A stretch of DNA of 64,000 bases. Source: Nitrospirota bacterium (GTDB lineage: Bacteria > Nitrospirota > Nitrospiria > Nitrospirales > Nitrospiraceae). The notes under the pieces are model-generated. The model saw only the letters and a list, made by a program, of their open reading frames with translations. It was not told the DNA's origin and did not search any database. Positions 45,102-54,362 of the stretch are shown here, piece by piece. Location of the stretch: positions 124,001 to 188,000 of the forward strand of contig JAUSMA010000071.1 in the NCBI GenBank assembly GCA_030645475.1, read 5' to 3'. The position numbers and the translations under genes are program-made. The first letter of the stretch is position 1; the number at the start of each line of letters is the position of its first letter.

Positions 45102-45680
45102 CTAGGCCAGATGGCTGAAGTGCAACCGGTTCATTTCACTCATGGCCGACACCAGCCGGTCGATCGCGATGGTGACGGAGTGACTCGCCTCATGTGATGG
45201 CCCCTTGCCGCCGGCCCAGATATCGGGCGGCTGCTCCACCTCACAGACGTTCTGGCAAAACCTGGTAATAGACTGCTTCCAATAGGTCGGGTCCGCGGCT
45301 TCGTCGAGAAAATGCTCCCGATCCTTCGTAAAGGGCGCATCGAACTGCTTGGCCCTCATCTGCCACATCTGCTCCATCGCGTTCTGCCGTTCCTGACTAA
45401 ACTCAAGTCCCCTGGCTTTCTCGTTTAACGCGGCGAACAGTCCCCCGATCACCCGTTCGACATGCGACTCGGGAAAGGCGCCGACACAGGCTTGCACGAC
45501 GAGATATTTATGAAAAATAAAGACCTCGGCGCTGATACGGGCCTCGGTGGCCGAGGGATCGTAGGCCCTCGCCAGCTCTTTCATCGCATCGCCTGAGGCA
45601 CTCTCAAGGCTCGCACCCAGCAACCCTGCCAGTTGACGCCCCAGGCCCAAGTAATCCACCGGAATCGCAGCATGTGTCAT
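45102..45680 (-). CDS. Hypothetical protein, helical
   Basis: 192 residues from the ATG at 45680 (MTHAAIPVDYLGLGRQLAGLL). Mostly alpha-helical, with no signal peptide. EVFIFHKYLVVQACVGAFPESHVERVIGGLFAAL and a His-rich C-terminus. No family recognised. Divergent from uvrA. Confidence 0.6.
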   Translation of the reverse strand: MTHAAIPVDYLGLGRQLAGLLGASLESASGDAMKELARAYDPSATEARISAEVFIFHKYLVVQACVGAFPESHVERVIGGLFAALNEKARGLEFSQERQNAMEQMWQMRAKQFDAPFTKDREHFLDEAADPTYWKQSITRFCQNVCEVEQPPDIWAGGKGPSHEASHSVTIAIDRLVSAMSEMNRLHFSHLA

Positions 45681-45865
45681 GATCGATCGTCTCTTCCCGT
45701 GAGCCAAACTCACGCCGAGCGTAATCGAGGCAAAGTGAAATTACCAGAAAATAGTCAGACGAATCCGAGAGAAACTATTCTTGTTCCCGACCCATTCGAT
45801 CCGTCCTTGAACCCCTGCAGCCGGGTTGTTACCATGCCGCTTCTTCTTTTCCTCTCAACCGCTCT

Positions 45866-48655
45866 ATGGCACAGATCCGACAGCCACCTGCTCCGTCCCG
45901 CGATCTCATCGTCGAAGGCGCGCGCCAAAACAACCTCAAGAACATCTCACTCCGTATCCCCCACAATCAGGTCACGGCCATCACGGGCGTCTCAGGATCG
46001 GGGAAATCCTCTCTCGCCTTCGACACGTTGTTCGCCGAAGGCCAATGGCGCTATATGGAATCGCTCTCCATTTATGCCCGCATGTTTCTCGATAAGGTCA
46101 ACCGGCCCGATGTCGACCGGATCATCAACGTCCGGCCCGCCATTGCGATCGAACAGAAGAACCCCATCCGCACCGCCCGCTCGACGGTCGGGACCACGAC
46201 CGAAATTGCCGACCTCTTGCGCCTCCTGTTCGCCAAAGTGGGCCATCCTGTCTGCCCCGATTGTTCCATCGATGCACGCAGTTTTCATCCTGGCAGCGTC
46301 GCCGACGACCTCCTGAGTCATTGCGACGGCACACGAGCCATAATCCTCTTTCCGGTCAAAGCACCGGCACCGAAGCAGGACCAGGCCTTTCTCCAATCAC
46401 TGTTGCTGCGCGGCTTTACCAGAGTGCAATGCGGCAAGGCCATCCTCGACCTCCACGAAACACTCGGCCTTCCCACAGTCAGGCCGGACCATCTGTATGT
46501 GATCCTCGATCGGCTGGTGATCCGGGGAGACAATCGATCCCGACTCGTCGAAGCGATTGAAATCGCCTTTCGCGAAGGCGAGGGCCAATGCCGTGTAGAG
46601 GTCATCGATCAGGGCCCCCGAACCTACAGCACAGACTTTCGCTGCCAACAATGTGGTAGAACCTTCGAGCCGATTCGGCCCGTCCTCTTTTCCTTCAACC
46701 ATCCGCTCGGCGCCTGTCCCGAGTGCAAAGGGTTCGGCAATATTCTGCGGTACGATCCCGACCTCGTCATCCCCGACCACGACAAGTCGCTGGCCCAAGG
46801 CGCGATTGAACCATGGAGCAAACCCAGCGGCGATTGGTGGCAAAAGCAAATGTTCCTCGCCATGAAGCGGCGTGGAGTCGACCTCACCATCCCCTACAAG
46901 GACCTGCCACAGAACATCCAGCAGATCCTCTGGCAGGGGGAAGGCAAGCTGGAGGGAGTACAACAATTCTTCGAATACTTGGAGGGGAAGCGCTACAAAC
47001 TACATGTGCGCGTGATGCTCAGCCGCTACCGGACACCGGTTTCCTGCCCGACCTGTCAGGGGTCTCGCCTCAGACCGGACGCGCGTTATGTGAAGATCGC
47101 GGGCACTGACATTCATGAGCTCTCTTCACTCACGATCGAAGCGACTGCCGCCTGGGTCAAGTCTCTCCCCCTCTCTCCCTATGAAGAACAGGTCGCCCGC
47201 GACATCCTCCGGCAACTGACAGCCAAACTCGGCTTTCTCCTCCGCGTGGGCCTCAGCTATCTCACCCTTTCCCGTCAAACCCGCACGCTCTCGGGAGGAG
47301 AGGCCCAGCGCGCAACCTTGGCCAACCAACTGGGCGCCCGTCTAGTCGGTACGCTCTACGTCCTCGACGAACCGACCATCGGACTCCACCCCCGTGACAC
47401 CGCGACGCTCGCCGGTATCATGCGAGAGCTGGCGAGCCAGGGCAATACGGTCGTCGTCGTCGAACATGATCGCCAGATGATGTTGGCCGCCGACTATCTC
47501 GTCGAGATGGGCCCCCTGTCCGGCGAAAAAGGCGGCGAGGTGATCTGCGCCGCGCCACGTCAGGAATTCATCGCGGACCGGCGGTCGATCACGGCACGCT
47601 ACCTGCGTGACGAGGACGAGATTGCCACGCCACGCGCTCGACGGAAAGGGAATGGAAAATTTCTTGTCATTGCCGGAGCATGCGAAAACAACCTCAAAGA
47701 TCTGTGTGTCCGTATTCCGCTCGGGATGCTGGTCTGTGTCACCGGCGTCTCAGGGTCCGGCAAGAGCACCTTGGTCGAAGACACGCTGTATCGCGCCATC
47801 GCCAGGGCCTTTCGTATTGAGTCACTGCCCATGGGCAAGTTTCGCGCGATTAAAGGAGTCGAGCATCTCACCGGCATCAAACTCATCGATCAGGAACCGA
47901 TCGGCCGAACGCCACGCTCGAACCCGATCACCTATCTGAAAGCGTTCAATGAAGTTCGCGCCCTCTTCGCGTCCGAGCGCGAGGCCCTCAGAAGCGGACT
48001 CACGCCTGGGCACTTCTCCTTCAATACCACCGGAGGCCGGTGCGAGAAATGCGAAGGAAGCGGCGTCGAAAAGCTGGAGATGTACTTCTTCGAAGATATC
48101 TATGCGACCTGCGAAGCCTGCGACGGGAAGCGATTTAAACCGAACGTCCTCTCCATTCGTTATCGCGAAAAAACGATTCATGATGTGCTGCAGATGACCG
48201 TCGACGACGGGCTGGGATTTTTCAGCGGCTCACCCAAGCTCACCGAGAAACTCCACCTGCTCTCCTCCATCGGGCTTGGCTATCTCCGGCTCGGTCAAGC
48301 CGCCACGACCCTTTCAGGAGGCGAAGCCCAGCGATTGAAAATCGCCGCCGAGCTCAAAGTCTCATCTACGAAAAATGCGCTCTACATCATGGATGAGCCG
48401 ACTACCGGACTGCATGTCGAAGACATTAAGAAACTCCTCGCGATGCTGCAGAAACTGGTGGATAGTGGTCATACCGTGGTGGTGGTCGAGCACAATCTGG
48501 ATATGATCAAGAGCGCCGATTGGGTGATCGACTTAGGACCGGAAGGAGGATCGGCAGGTGGACAGATCGTGGCAGAAGGACGCCCGGAACAGGTGGCGAA
48601 GGTAGCAGCGTCCCACACTGGGCGATTCCTCGCCCCCCTCCTGGCCCATGAATAA
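45866..48655 (+). CDS. uvrA: UvrA excinuclease ATPase (divergent clade)
   Basis: 929 residues with both ABC modules: Walker A GVSGSGKSSLAFDTL (near 42) and GVSGSGKSTLVEDTL, two LSGGEAQR signatures, and two Walker B (VLDEPTIGLHPRD, IMDEPTTGLHVED). Zinc modules CPDC, CQQC...CPECKG, CPTCQG, CEKCEGSG...CEACDG. The segment MESLSIYARMFLDKVNRPDVDRI differs from canonical UvrA (SLSAYARQFL). Near-canonical length suggests the UvrB-binding region is kept, unlike short UvrA2 proteins. It may be a second copy; the rest of the genome is not visible. Confidence 0.92.
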   Translation: MAQIRQPPAPSRDLIVEGARQNNLKNISLRIPHNQVTAITGVSGSGKSSLAFDTLFAEGQWRYMESLSIYARMFLDKVNRPDVDRIINVRPAIAIEQKNPIRTARSTVGTTTEIADLLRLLFAKVGHPVCPDCSIDARSFHPGSVADDLLSHCDGTRAIILFPVKAPAPKQDQAFLQSLLLRGFTRVQCGKAILDLHETLGLPTVRPDHLYVILDRLVIRGDNRSRLVEAIEIAFREGEGQCRVEVIDQGPRTYSTDFRCQQCGRTFEPIRPVLFSFNHPLGACPECKGFGNILRYDPDLVIPDHDKSLAQGAIEPWSKPSGDWWQKQMFLAMKRRGVDLTIPYKDLPQNIQQILWQGEGKLEGVQQFFEYLEGKRYKLHVRVMLSRYRTPVSCPTCQGSRLRPDARYVKIAGTDIHELSSLTIEATAAWVKSLPLSPYEEQVARDILRQLTAKLGFLLRVGLSYLTLSRQTRTLSGGEAQRATLANQLGARLVGTLYVLDEPTIGLHPRDTATLAGIMRELASQGNTVVVVEHDRQMMLAADYLVEMGPLSGEKGGEVICAAPRQEFIADRRSITARYLRDEDEIATPRARRKGNGKFLVIAGACENNLKDLCVRIPLGMLVCVTGVSGSGKSTLVEDTLYRAIARAFRIESLPMGKFRAIKGVEHLTGIKLIDQEPIGRTPRSNPITYLKAFNEVRALFASEREALRSGLTPGHFSFNTTGGRCEKCEGSGVEKLEMYFFEDIYATCEACDGKRFKPNVLSIRYREKTIHDVLQMTVDDGLGFFSGSPKLTEKLHLLSSIGLGYLRLGQAATTLSGGEAQRLKIAAELKVSSTKNALYIMDEPTTGLHVEDIKKLLAMLQKLVDSGHTVVVVEHNLDMIKSADWVIDLGPEGGSAGGQIVAEGRPEQVAKVAASHTGRFLAPLLAHE

Positions 48656-48670
48656 ACAATACGCTGGCGC

Positions 48671-49897
48671 CTACAGCCCAGGCCGCTTCTCAGCTATCAG
48701 AGTTATCGCGATTGGCTCACCTGCTCGACGCACATCCAACTGAAGGGTCTGCCCTGCCCCGACCTGACAAAGCCGTTTCGCCTCCCGATCAGAAGACACC
48801 GTCGAGAGTACTGCTCCGTTACAGGCCACGACTCGATCACCGACTTTGAGACCTGCCTTCTCTGCAGGCAGGCCGCTCCGGAGTTCCCGCACGAGGTAGT
48901 AGCGAGCGCCTGTTATTTCCTGCAACTCCCAATTGACGCCGATTCGTCCTGACCCCAGCAAGCCGGTTTGTGAACCAAACCGGGCGAGGATGCGATGGGC
49001 AATGACGCGGGCCAAGCCCTCAGGATCATCAGCCGTGGCATCGGAACTATGCCCCTCCCCATTAAACAGGACTAACCCGCTTTCCACGTCGATCATCCGA
49101 AAAGCCAGCGATACGCGGCTCACTTGCTCTCCCTCCGTTCGCTCCCATTGCTGTACTTCACCCACAATGATCGCATGGGCGCCGACAAGCTTCCCGACTT
49201 TCAACACCTCAGCATCGTCGGCATACTTGAGTTGGATGACCTGCTCCTTAAACACTTCGTCGAGCTTGGCCCGCTCGACAATATTGATATCCAGATCCAG
49301 GAGTAAGGTCGTCATGATCCCGGCGACACGAGTGCCGGATCCCGGGGTGGTGCCTGCATCGACGAACGGCATCACGGCCATCGTACGATAGCGATCGATC
49401 ATGTCTCGATTGATCGGCCCGACGCCGGTGACGACTGGCTCAGGACGTCCGAGCATACCGCCAGAGCCCAGAGCGGCTGTGCCGGACGACGCGCAGGCGC
49501 GACGCCGTTGCAGAATAGCCGAAGGAGCACCCCACGCGCACAGCTCGTCGTTCACCAGCACAACGTGATAGGGATATTCTCGTTGATGTTCCGAGGCGAT
49601 GTTCGTGAAGGGATAGAAAATGCAGCCGCCGATCCAGACCGAGATCGGGCAAAACGCCAACTCATAGAGCCATTGCTTGCGGGCCGTGAGGGAATATTCC
49701 CAGACCAACAGACGGCCATCGTCGCGCAACACGCGATCCGGACGACCGATCTGTTCGATCACCCCAGCCTTCGTCATCGGCACGGCCAGCCGGTCCAACT
49801 TGGATTCCGACTTCACTACGGTATAGAGCACGCCGCAGCCAGAGCAGGCACTGGCAAGGAACACCAGCACCATCCAACAGCCAAGCCGTTTGAGCAT
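48671..49897 (-). CDS. Three-domain lipoprotein: BamE-like, CsgG-like, PDZ
   Basis: 408 residues from the ATG at 49897. Lipoprotein signal (CWMVLVFLASACSGCGVLY; Cys in LASAC as likely anchor). Residues about 25-75 resemble a SmpA/BamE repeat (LAVPMTKAGVIEQIGRPDRVLRDDGRLLVWEY). About 160-290 resemble the CsgG/TolB-N-like fold (RTMAVMPFVDAG, NIVERAKLDEVFKEQ, LVGAHAIIVGEVQQW). The C-terminal 90 are a PDZ domain (VRELRSGLPAEKAGLKVGDRVVACNG). Probably an outer-membrane assembly or export lipoprotein. Confidence 0.72.
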   Translation of the reverse strand: MLKRLGCWMVLVFLASACSGCGVLYTVVKSESKLDRLAVPMTKAGVIEQIGRPDRVLRDDGRLLVWEYSLTARKQWLYELAFCPISVWIGGCIFYPFTNIASEHQREYPYHVVLVNDELCAWGAPSAILQRRRACASSGTAALGSGGMLGRPEPVVTGVGPINRDMIDRYRTMAVMPFVDAGTTPGSGTRVAGIMTTLLLDLDINIVERAKLDEVFKEQVIQLKYADDAEVLKVGKLVGAHAIIVGEVQQWERTEGEQVSRVSLAFRMIDVESGLVLFNGEGHSSDATADDPEGLARVIAHRILARFGSQTGLLGSGRIGVNWELQEITGARYYLVRELRSGLPAEKAGLKVGDRVVACNGAVLSTVSSDREAKRLCQVGAGQTLQLDVRRAGEPIAITLIAEKRPGL

Positions 49898-50019
49898 ATC
49901 GGGCGACTCCAGGAAGCTAACCGCACGAGGACGCAGGGTATCACCCTGCAGAAGAAGGCTGCAATGGAATGGGAAAAGGAAGGAGACGATCGGACAACTT
50001 TCTCGCAGCACCCCTCGCG

Positions 50020-50145
50020 CAGGATGCTCAAACAGGTCGTCCAGCAAGGCCGCAACCGATGGAAGCCCCGGAGGCGTACCTTCAGAGGTACGTTGAGGAT
50101 GCGTTCGAGGCGAGAACGAAGCTGGCGGCCTGTTTCAGCATCCTG
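50020..50145. repeat. CAGGATGC structured repeat
   Basis: Full 126-bp copy. Ends CAGGATGCTCAAACAGG and CCTGTTTCAGCATCCTG: AAACAGG pairs with CCTGTTT where other copies have AAAAAGG/CTTTTT. Central hairpin GTACCT-TCAG-AGGTAC differs from GTAGCC-TCT-GGCTAC of other copies but still pairs. It lies between the lipoprotein gene and yqgE. Confidence 0.9.
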
Positions 50146-50154
50146 CTAGTTCCG

Positions 50155-50715
50155 CTAGTTCAGGGAAGGATCGAAAGGCATATCCGCATAGTGACGGTAA
50201 TCGTCACCCAGGGCACTCACAATATCGGGCCAGATACGGGTGGGATCCTTGTCGAACACGGCATTGGGATCAGCCGGAATGGTAAACCAGGAACCGGTCT
50301 GCATTTCAGACTCCAATTGCCCTGGGCCCCAGCCGGAATACCCGAGGTAGGCGCGGAATGCATCGTGCCCTCCGCTATTGGTCAAAATACGATCGACCAG
50401 GTCCGTATCCCCGCCGAGACAGATTCCATCGAACACATGATGGGAGTTCTCAGGCAATTGATCCAATCGATAGAGCATCATGACCTGATTCGTTTGCACC
50501 GGCCCTCCGGAGAAGAGGACGTGCCGTTGGCCTTCGAGAATCGGCACTTGAGGTAACGCTTCCGAGACCGACATCGCTGTTGGACGATTGACGACGACAC
50601 CCAACGCACCCTCGGCCCCATGCTCGCAAAGCAACACAACGGTCTGCCGAAAGTTCGGATCGCGCAAGGAGGGCGCGGCAATGAGGAAGATGCCTTTTCC
50701 CAGTGGAGCTTTCAT
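50155..50715 (-). CDS. yqgE: YqgE/AlgH family protein (UPF0301)
   Basis: 186 residues from the ATG at 50715 (MKAPLGKGIFLIAAPSLRDPNF). Conserved: FRQTVVLLCEHGAEGALGVVVNRP, LFSGGPVQ, GYSGWGPGQLESEMQTGSWF. UPF0301 proteins have a mixed alpha/beta fold of unclear role (AlgH affects alginate regulation in Pseudomonas). Confidence 0.94.
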   Translation of the reverse strand: MKAPLGKGIFLIAAPSLRDPNFRQTVVLLCEHGAEGALGVVVNRPTAMSVSEALPQVPILEGQRHVLFSGGPVQTNQVMMLYRLDQLPENSHHVFDGICLGGDTDLVDRILTNSGGHDAFRAYLGYSGWGPGQLESEMQTGSWFTIPADPNAVFDKDPTRIWPDIVSALGDDYRHYADMPFDPSLN

Positions 50716-50787
50716 AGATATGATCCTACCGTGCGGACATGTGAGGCGCAAGCGGCATAGAAAACTAAACCCTACAGATGGAACGCG

Positions 50788-50862
50788 CAGGATGCTCAAA
50801 CAGGCCGTTCAGCAAGGCCGCAGGCGAGTCAAAACCGGAGGCGTACCCTCTCGGGTACGTTA
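50788..50862. repeat. Half copy of the CAGGATGC structured repeat
   Basis: 75 bp: left end CAGGATGCTCAAACAGGCCG through the central hairpin GTACCC-TCTC-GGGTAC, then breaks off at ACGTTA, which is the TAA stop codon (complement of 50860-50862) of the nitrilase gene. The right half is missing. Confidence 0.8.
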
Positions 50863-51648
50863 GCGATAGAGGGATTCGCGGCGATCGCGAAGCAGATCGT
50901 TGTAGGGAGTAAGAGCCTTGTTTCGCGCCTCGGCAGGATCGATCTCGACAATATGAAGTTCGGCCTGCTCCCGAGGGGCACGATGCAGAATGGCCCCGCG
51001 TGGGGCGACGATCTCGCTGTTCCCGATAAAGGTCAACGGGTCTTTGCCGCCTCGCGCTTCGATCCCGATGCGATTACTCGTGACGGCAAACACTCGATTC
51101 TCCCGGCACCGAACCGGCATCGAATCGGGACAATCCGGCAGCACGAGATTCGAGGGATGGCAAATGATCTCGGCTCCCTTGAGGGCCAATGTGCGAGCCG
51201 CCTCAGGATAGTACCAATCGAAACAGATCATCACGCCGATTTTAGCCAGGCCGATATCCCACACCTGAAATCCCGTGTCGCCTGGCGCAAAGAATACTGT
51301 TTCTTCAAAAAACAGATGGGTCTTGCGATAACAGCCGATAAATCCGGACGGGCCGACCACCACGGCAGAGTTATAGCAGGCAGCCCCGGCGCGCTCCGGA
51401 AGACCGGCAACGATCACCATCCGTCGCCGCTTCGCAAGGTCGATCAACCGTTGCGTCGTTGGTCCATCCGGCACGGACTCCGACAGCGTCAGCACTTCTT
51501 GTTGCGACACAAACTGATATCCAGAGGCACACAACTCAGGCAACACGATCAGATCGGCATCAGCCCGATCGAGTGTCTCCACAATCGTATCGAGATTGTG
51601 CGAGACCTCGCCGAACTCTGGAGCGAACTGAAAATACCCGGCTCGCAT
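50860..51648 (-). CDS. Nitrilase-superfamily carbon-nitrogen hydrolase
   Basis: 262 residues (MRAGYFQFAPEFGEVSHNLD), or 265 if the ATG at 51657 is used. Catalytic Glu38 (LPELCASGY), Lys109 (CYRKTHLFFEE), Cys142 (VMICFDWYYPE) are all present, followed by EAARTLALKGAEIICHPSNL. An amidase of unknown substrate. The last codon and stop are supplied by a repeat element fragment, so the extreme C-terminus may have been altered by the insertion. Confidence 0.92.
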   Translation of the reverse strand: MRAGYFQFAPEFGEVSHNLDTIVETLDRADADLIVLPELCASGYQFVSQQEVLTLSESVPDGPTTQRLIDLAKRRRMVIVAGLPERAGAACYNSAVVVGPSGFIGCYRKTHLFFEETVFFAPGDTGFQVWDIGLAKIGVMICFDWYYPEAARTLALKGAEIICHPSNLVLPDCPDSMPVRCRENRVFAVTSNRIGIEARGGKDPLTFIGNSEIVAPRGAILHRAPREQAELHIVEIDPAEARNKALTPYNDLLRDRRESLYR

Positions 51649-51669
51649 GATTGTCATGTCCCCAGAACA

Positions 51670-51697
51670 GAACGGGCAGGGTCGCCCCTGCCCGTTC
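51670..51697 (-). terminator. Terminator after the SmbP-like gene
   Basis: 12-bp near-perfect stem GAACGGGCAGGG/CCCTGCCCGTTC with a 4-base loop, then TGTTCT on the minus strand, 25 bp past the stop. Confidence 0.75.
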
Positions 51698-51722
51698 GAA
51701 GAAAATCTCTGATCGAAACGAC

Positions 51723-52070
51723 TTACTTCACTTCGGACAAATGGGTCACCGCACCTTCGGCATGTTGGGTGGCCACGTCCGCATGACCGGCCTTGCCATG
51801 GGCCACGGCTTCCTTGAGATGTTTGACGCCTTCATCCAGATGCGGATTCTTCACACCAGCCGCCTCGGCATGTTTGAGGGCACCCTCGGCATGCTGCACC
51901 AGGGCATCGGCATGTCCCTGCTTGCCATGCGCCACAGCTTCCTTGGCATGCTCCACCGCTTCATCCACATGTTTGTTATCGGCAAGGGCCAGCCCACTGA
52001 ACAACGGGAAGCCAACAAGCGCGGCAACCGCTGCAACGACCAATGCTCCGCGATGAGTTCTCATTTTCAT
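51723..52070 (-). CDS. SmbP-like periplasmic metal-binding protein
   Basis: 115 residues: signal peptide (LVVAAVAALVGFPLFSGLALA) and a mature four-helix-type chain built of repeated HVDEAVEHAKEAVAHGKQGH-like heptads, with about 15 His. Matches the Nitrosomonas europaea small metal-binding protein SmbP, which binds Cu and other divalent metals in the periplasm. GGAGGAATCC precedes the ATG. Single-gene unit with its own promoter and terminator. Confidence 0.88.
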   Translation of the reverse strand: MKMRTHRGALVVAAVAALVGFPLFSGLALADNKHVDEAVEHAKEAVAHGKQGHADALVQHAEGALKHAEAAGVKNPHLDEGVKHLKEAVAHGKAGHADVATQHAEGAVTHLSEVK

Positions 52071-52139
52071 GGATTCCTCCTCAGTGGTTAAGATTCATTC
52101 GACGTGCACAAGGGATCCGCAGTATCTTCGACCTTCATC

Positions 52140-52168
52140 ACCTTACACAGCCGGTTTTTGACTGTCAA
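52140..52168 (-). promoter_or_regulatory. Promoter of the SmbP-like gene, overlapping the upstream stop codon
   Basis: Minus strand TTGACA (complement of 52163-52168), 17 bp, TAAGGT (complement of 52140-52145). The TGA stop of the sulfurtransferase gene lies within the -35 box. Confidence 0.6.
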
Positions 52169-53043
52169 GAAGCCCTGACTTGCGGATCGACGTTCAAGAT
52201 ATGCTGTAATCCCTTGGCGTCTTTTTCCACCGGGCAGGCAAAATCCCGGCTCCATTCCCACCAGGATCCCGGATAGTTACGCACATTGCGATAGCCCGCG
52301 AGCCTGAGAACAAAGTAGAGCCAGGCGGAACGGACGCCGCCGGTGCAATAACAGATGACTGCTTGATCCTGCGAAAGACCTTTGTCGGCTAAGCTCTCCG
52401 TGATCGTCAGTAAATCTTTCAGCGTCGCATTCGGTTGAAGAAACCCTGTCCAGGCCAGATGGATCGACGTGGGAATGTGCCCAGGCCGCGGGATCCCCGA
52501 CACTTCTTTCCCGAGATATTCTTCGAGGCTGCGCGCATCGACGATCACGGTACCCGGATGTGCCTGCTTCACGAGCTGCTTCAATTCGTCTTTCCCGGCA
52601 ATCACGGCAGCCACCGGCTTGACGGTAAACGTCCCGGGCTTGGGCGTGACACATCCGTGTTCGAACGGACGTTTCTCCTGCACCCACTTGACCCACCCGC
52701 CGTCGAGAATGCGCAGCCGCGTATGCCCGAGATATTCCAACATCCAAAACATGCGGCCTTCGTCACCCCAGTTGTCGAAGGGGTTCGAGTAGATCACGAC
52801 ATCGCTGTCCGGACTGATACCCAGCGCGCGAATCTTTTGCTCCATGAACAGGCGATCAGGATTGAGCAACCCCTTCGGCACGGCCTGGGGATCGCTGTAC
52901 TCATGCCAGGTCGAATGCACGGCGCCTGGAATATGGCCGCCGAATTCATAGGCCGCCCGCCCACGCACGTCGATAATCACCAGGCCTGGTTGTCCCAGGC
53001 TCTGCTGGAGAGTTTCAGTATCGATCAACAACGGGTGTGTCAT
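52165..53043 (-). CDS. Two-domain rhodanese sulfurtransferase
   Basis: 292 residues with tandem rhodanese domains; the C-terminal one carries the active Cys233 in CYCTGGVRSAWLY (CxGGxR loop). DVRGRAAYEFGGHIPGAVH in domain 1 and RSLEEYLGKE with GHIPTSIHLAW in domain 2 are conserved. A thiosulfate or 3-mercaptopyruvate sulfurtransferase; the loop alone does not settle the donor. No signal peptide. Confidence 0.92.
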   Translation of the reverse strand: MTHPLLIDTETLQQSLGQPGLVIIDVRGRAAYEFGGHIPGAVHSTWHEYSDPQAVPKGLLNPDRLFMEQKIRALGISPDSDVVIYSNPFDNWGDEGRMFWMLEYLGHTRLRILDGGWVKWVQEKRPFEHGCVTPKPGTFTVKPVAAVIAGKDELKQLVKQAHPGTVIVDARSLEEYLGKEVSGIPRPGHIPTSIHLAWTGFLQPNATLKDLLTITESLADKGLSQDQAVICYCTGGVRSAWLYFVLRLAGYRNVRNYPGSWWEWSRDFACPVEKDAKGLQHILNVDPQVRAS

Positions 53044-53075
53044 GTCGTTCCTTTTGTGGTGTGAGCTCTCAGCGA

Positions 53076-54362
53076 TCAGCCCTCAGCTCCGGCCTTACAA
53101 CTTAACCCCTCAGGCTGACGGCTGGTTGCCGAGAGCTGATTGCTCTCACTCAGCGACGCCGCCAGCGCACCGGACAGCGGAAACTCCCGCTCGTACACGA
53201 CGAATCGATAGGGGTCATTCCCCGTCAGTCCGTATTTAGTCTGCAACATCTCATGCTGCTTATCGCTCAGGATGTGGTACTGCACGCGGGTCTTCACTTT
53301 CAAGCCCTCTGCCTGCGCCGGAAGTTGGTACACGAACTGGTATTCTCGGCTGGCCAATGGCAACAGCCGGTTATCATACAACTCCACGATAGCCGGCTGC
53401 CAGAGGATCCAGCGGCCCATCGTCGACGTTTGCCGATCGAGCACCTTCCCCTGCTGATCTTCTACCGAAAACTCCACCGTGAAGTAGCGGTCGGGATCGC
53501 CCGTCGGAATCTTATGGCCGGCTCCTGCATTGATCAAAGTGAGCGTAAATCCGACGCGATCGCCCGGTTTTGGCGAAACGGTATCGGCCCGTACTTGGAT
53601 TCCCACCGCCCGCTTCACCATATCGGGATCGTGCCCGCCGCGCCAGAGATGCTGGCGTCCACGCCGGATCGGACCATTCGTCGCCACCGGACGATCGATC
53701 TCGGGCATGTGGCAACTCTGGCAAATGAAGCCCCGCTCCTGCATGAAGAACTTGCCTTCGTATTCCGCATAGGTCCCGCAGGGGCCTATGCGATAAAACT
53801 GCGCCGGGCCGGACACCACGTTATGGCAACGCTGGCAGACCTGCGTGGTGCGAAAGTTCGGATCGAACTTGGTCGGGTGCGGCGCGGCGGAATCTTCGAA
53901 CGGGCCATAGATGATGCCGTCCCGCACATGGCACGCCGCGCAGGTGACCGATTCCTTCTGATATTCGGGATCGTAGTGGGGGTTAGGCTCTTGGACCGCC
54001 TTCTCCACCCGCCCGCGCGGAATTTCCTTCACCAACGTCGGCTGTTGATTTTCCAACGGGGTATGGCAGTTCAAGCAGACCCAGATATTCTTATCCTTTT
54101 TCCAATAGGCCTGAAAGAACGGATCTTCATAGGCATGGGCATGGATACTCGTCTTCCATTCGTCGTAAATCTCGCGGTGGCATTGACCGCAAGACTCGGC
54201 CTTCAGGCTCGTCAGCCCCTCCGGAATCTGTTGAAGCGGAATCGCATGGGCATATTCGTCACGCAGCCCGAAAATCACGACCGGTTTCACTTCGGTGTAA
54301 TACAGATATACAAGCACACCGGCCAGGACGCATCCGAGCAGAATTTTGAGTGGAGTCTTCAT
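53076..54362 (-). CDS. Membrane-anchored five-heme c-type cytochrome
   Basis: 428 residues. Uncleaved N-terminal anchor (ILLGCVLAGVLVYLYYTEV) and five CxxCH sites (CGQCH 58, CLNCH 96, CAACH 141, CQRCH 176, CQSCH 214) of the cytochrome c554/multiheme type. A beta-rich C-terminal domain follows (GDRVGFTLTLINAGAGHKIPTGDPDRYF). Periplasmic electron carrier; partner unknown. The last roughly 30 residues (ASLSESNQLSATSRQPEGLS...) are encoded by spacer-like repetitive DNA and look non-native. Confidence 0.88.
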   Translation of the reverse strand: MKTPLKILLGCVLAGVLVYLYYTEVKPVVIFGLRDEYAHAIPLQQIPEGLTSLKAESCGQCHREIYDEWKTSIHAHAYEDPFFQAYWKKDKNIWVCLNCHTPLENQQPTLVKEIPRGRVEKAVQEPNPHYDPEYQKESVTCAACHVRDGIIYGPFEDSAAPHPTKFDPNFRTTQVCQRCHNVVSGPAQFYRIGPCGTYAEYEGKFFMQERGFICQSCHMPEIDRPVATNGPIRRGRQHLWRGGHDPDMVKRAVGIQVRADTVSPKPGDRVGFTLTLINAGAGHKIPTGDPDRYFTVEFSVEDQQGKVLDRQTSTMGRWILWQPAIVELYDNRLLPLASREYQFVYQLPAQAEGLKVKTRVQYHILSDKQHEMLQTKYGLTGNDPYRFVVYEREFPLSGALAASLSESNQLSATSRQPEGLSCKAGAEG

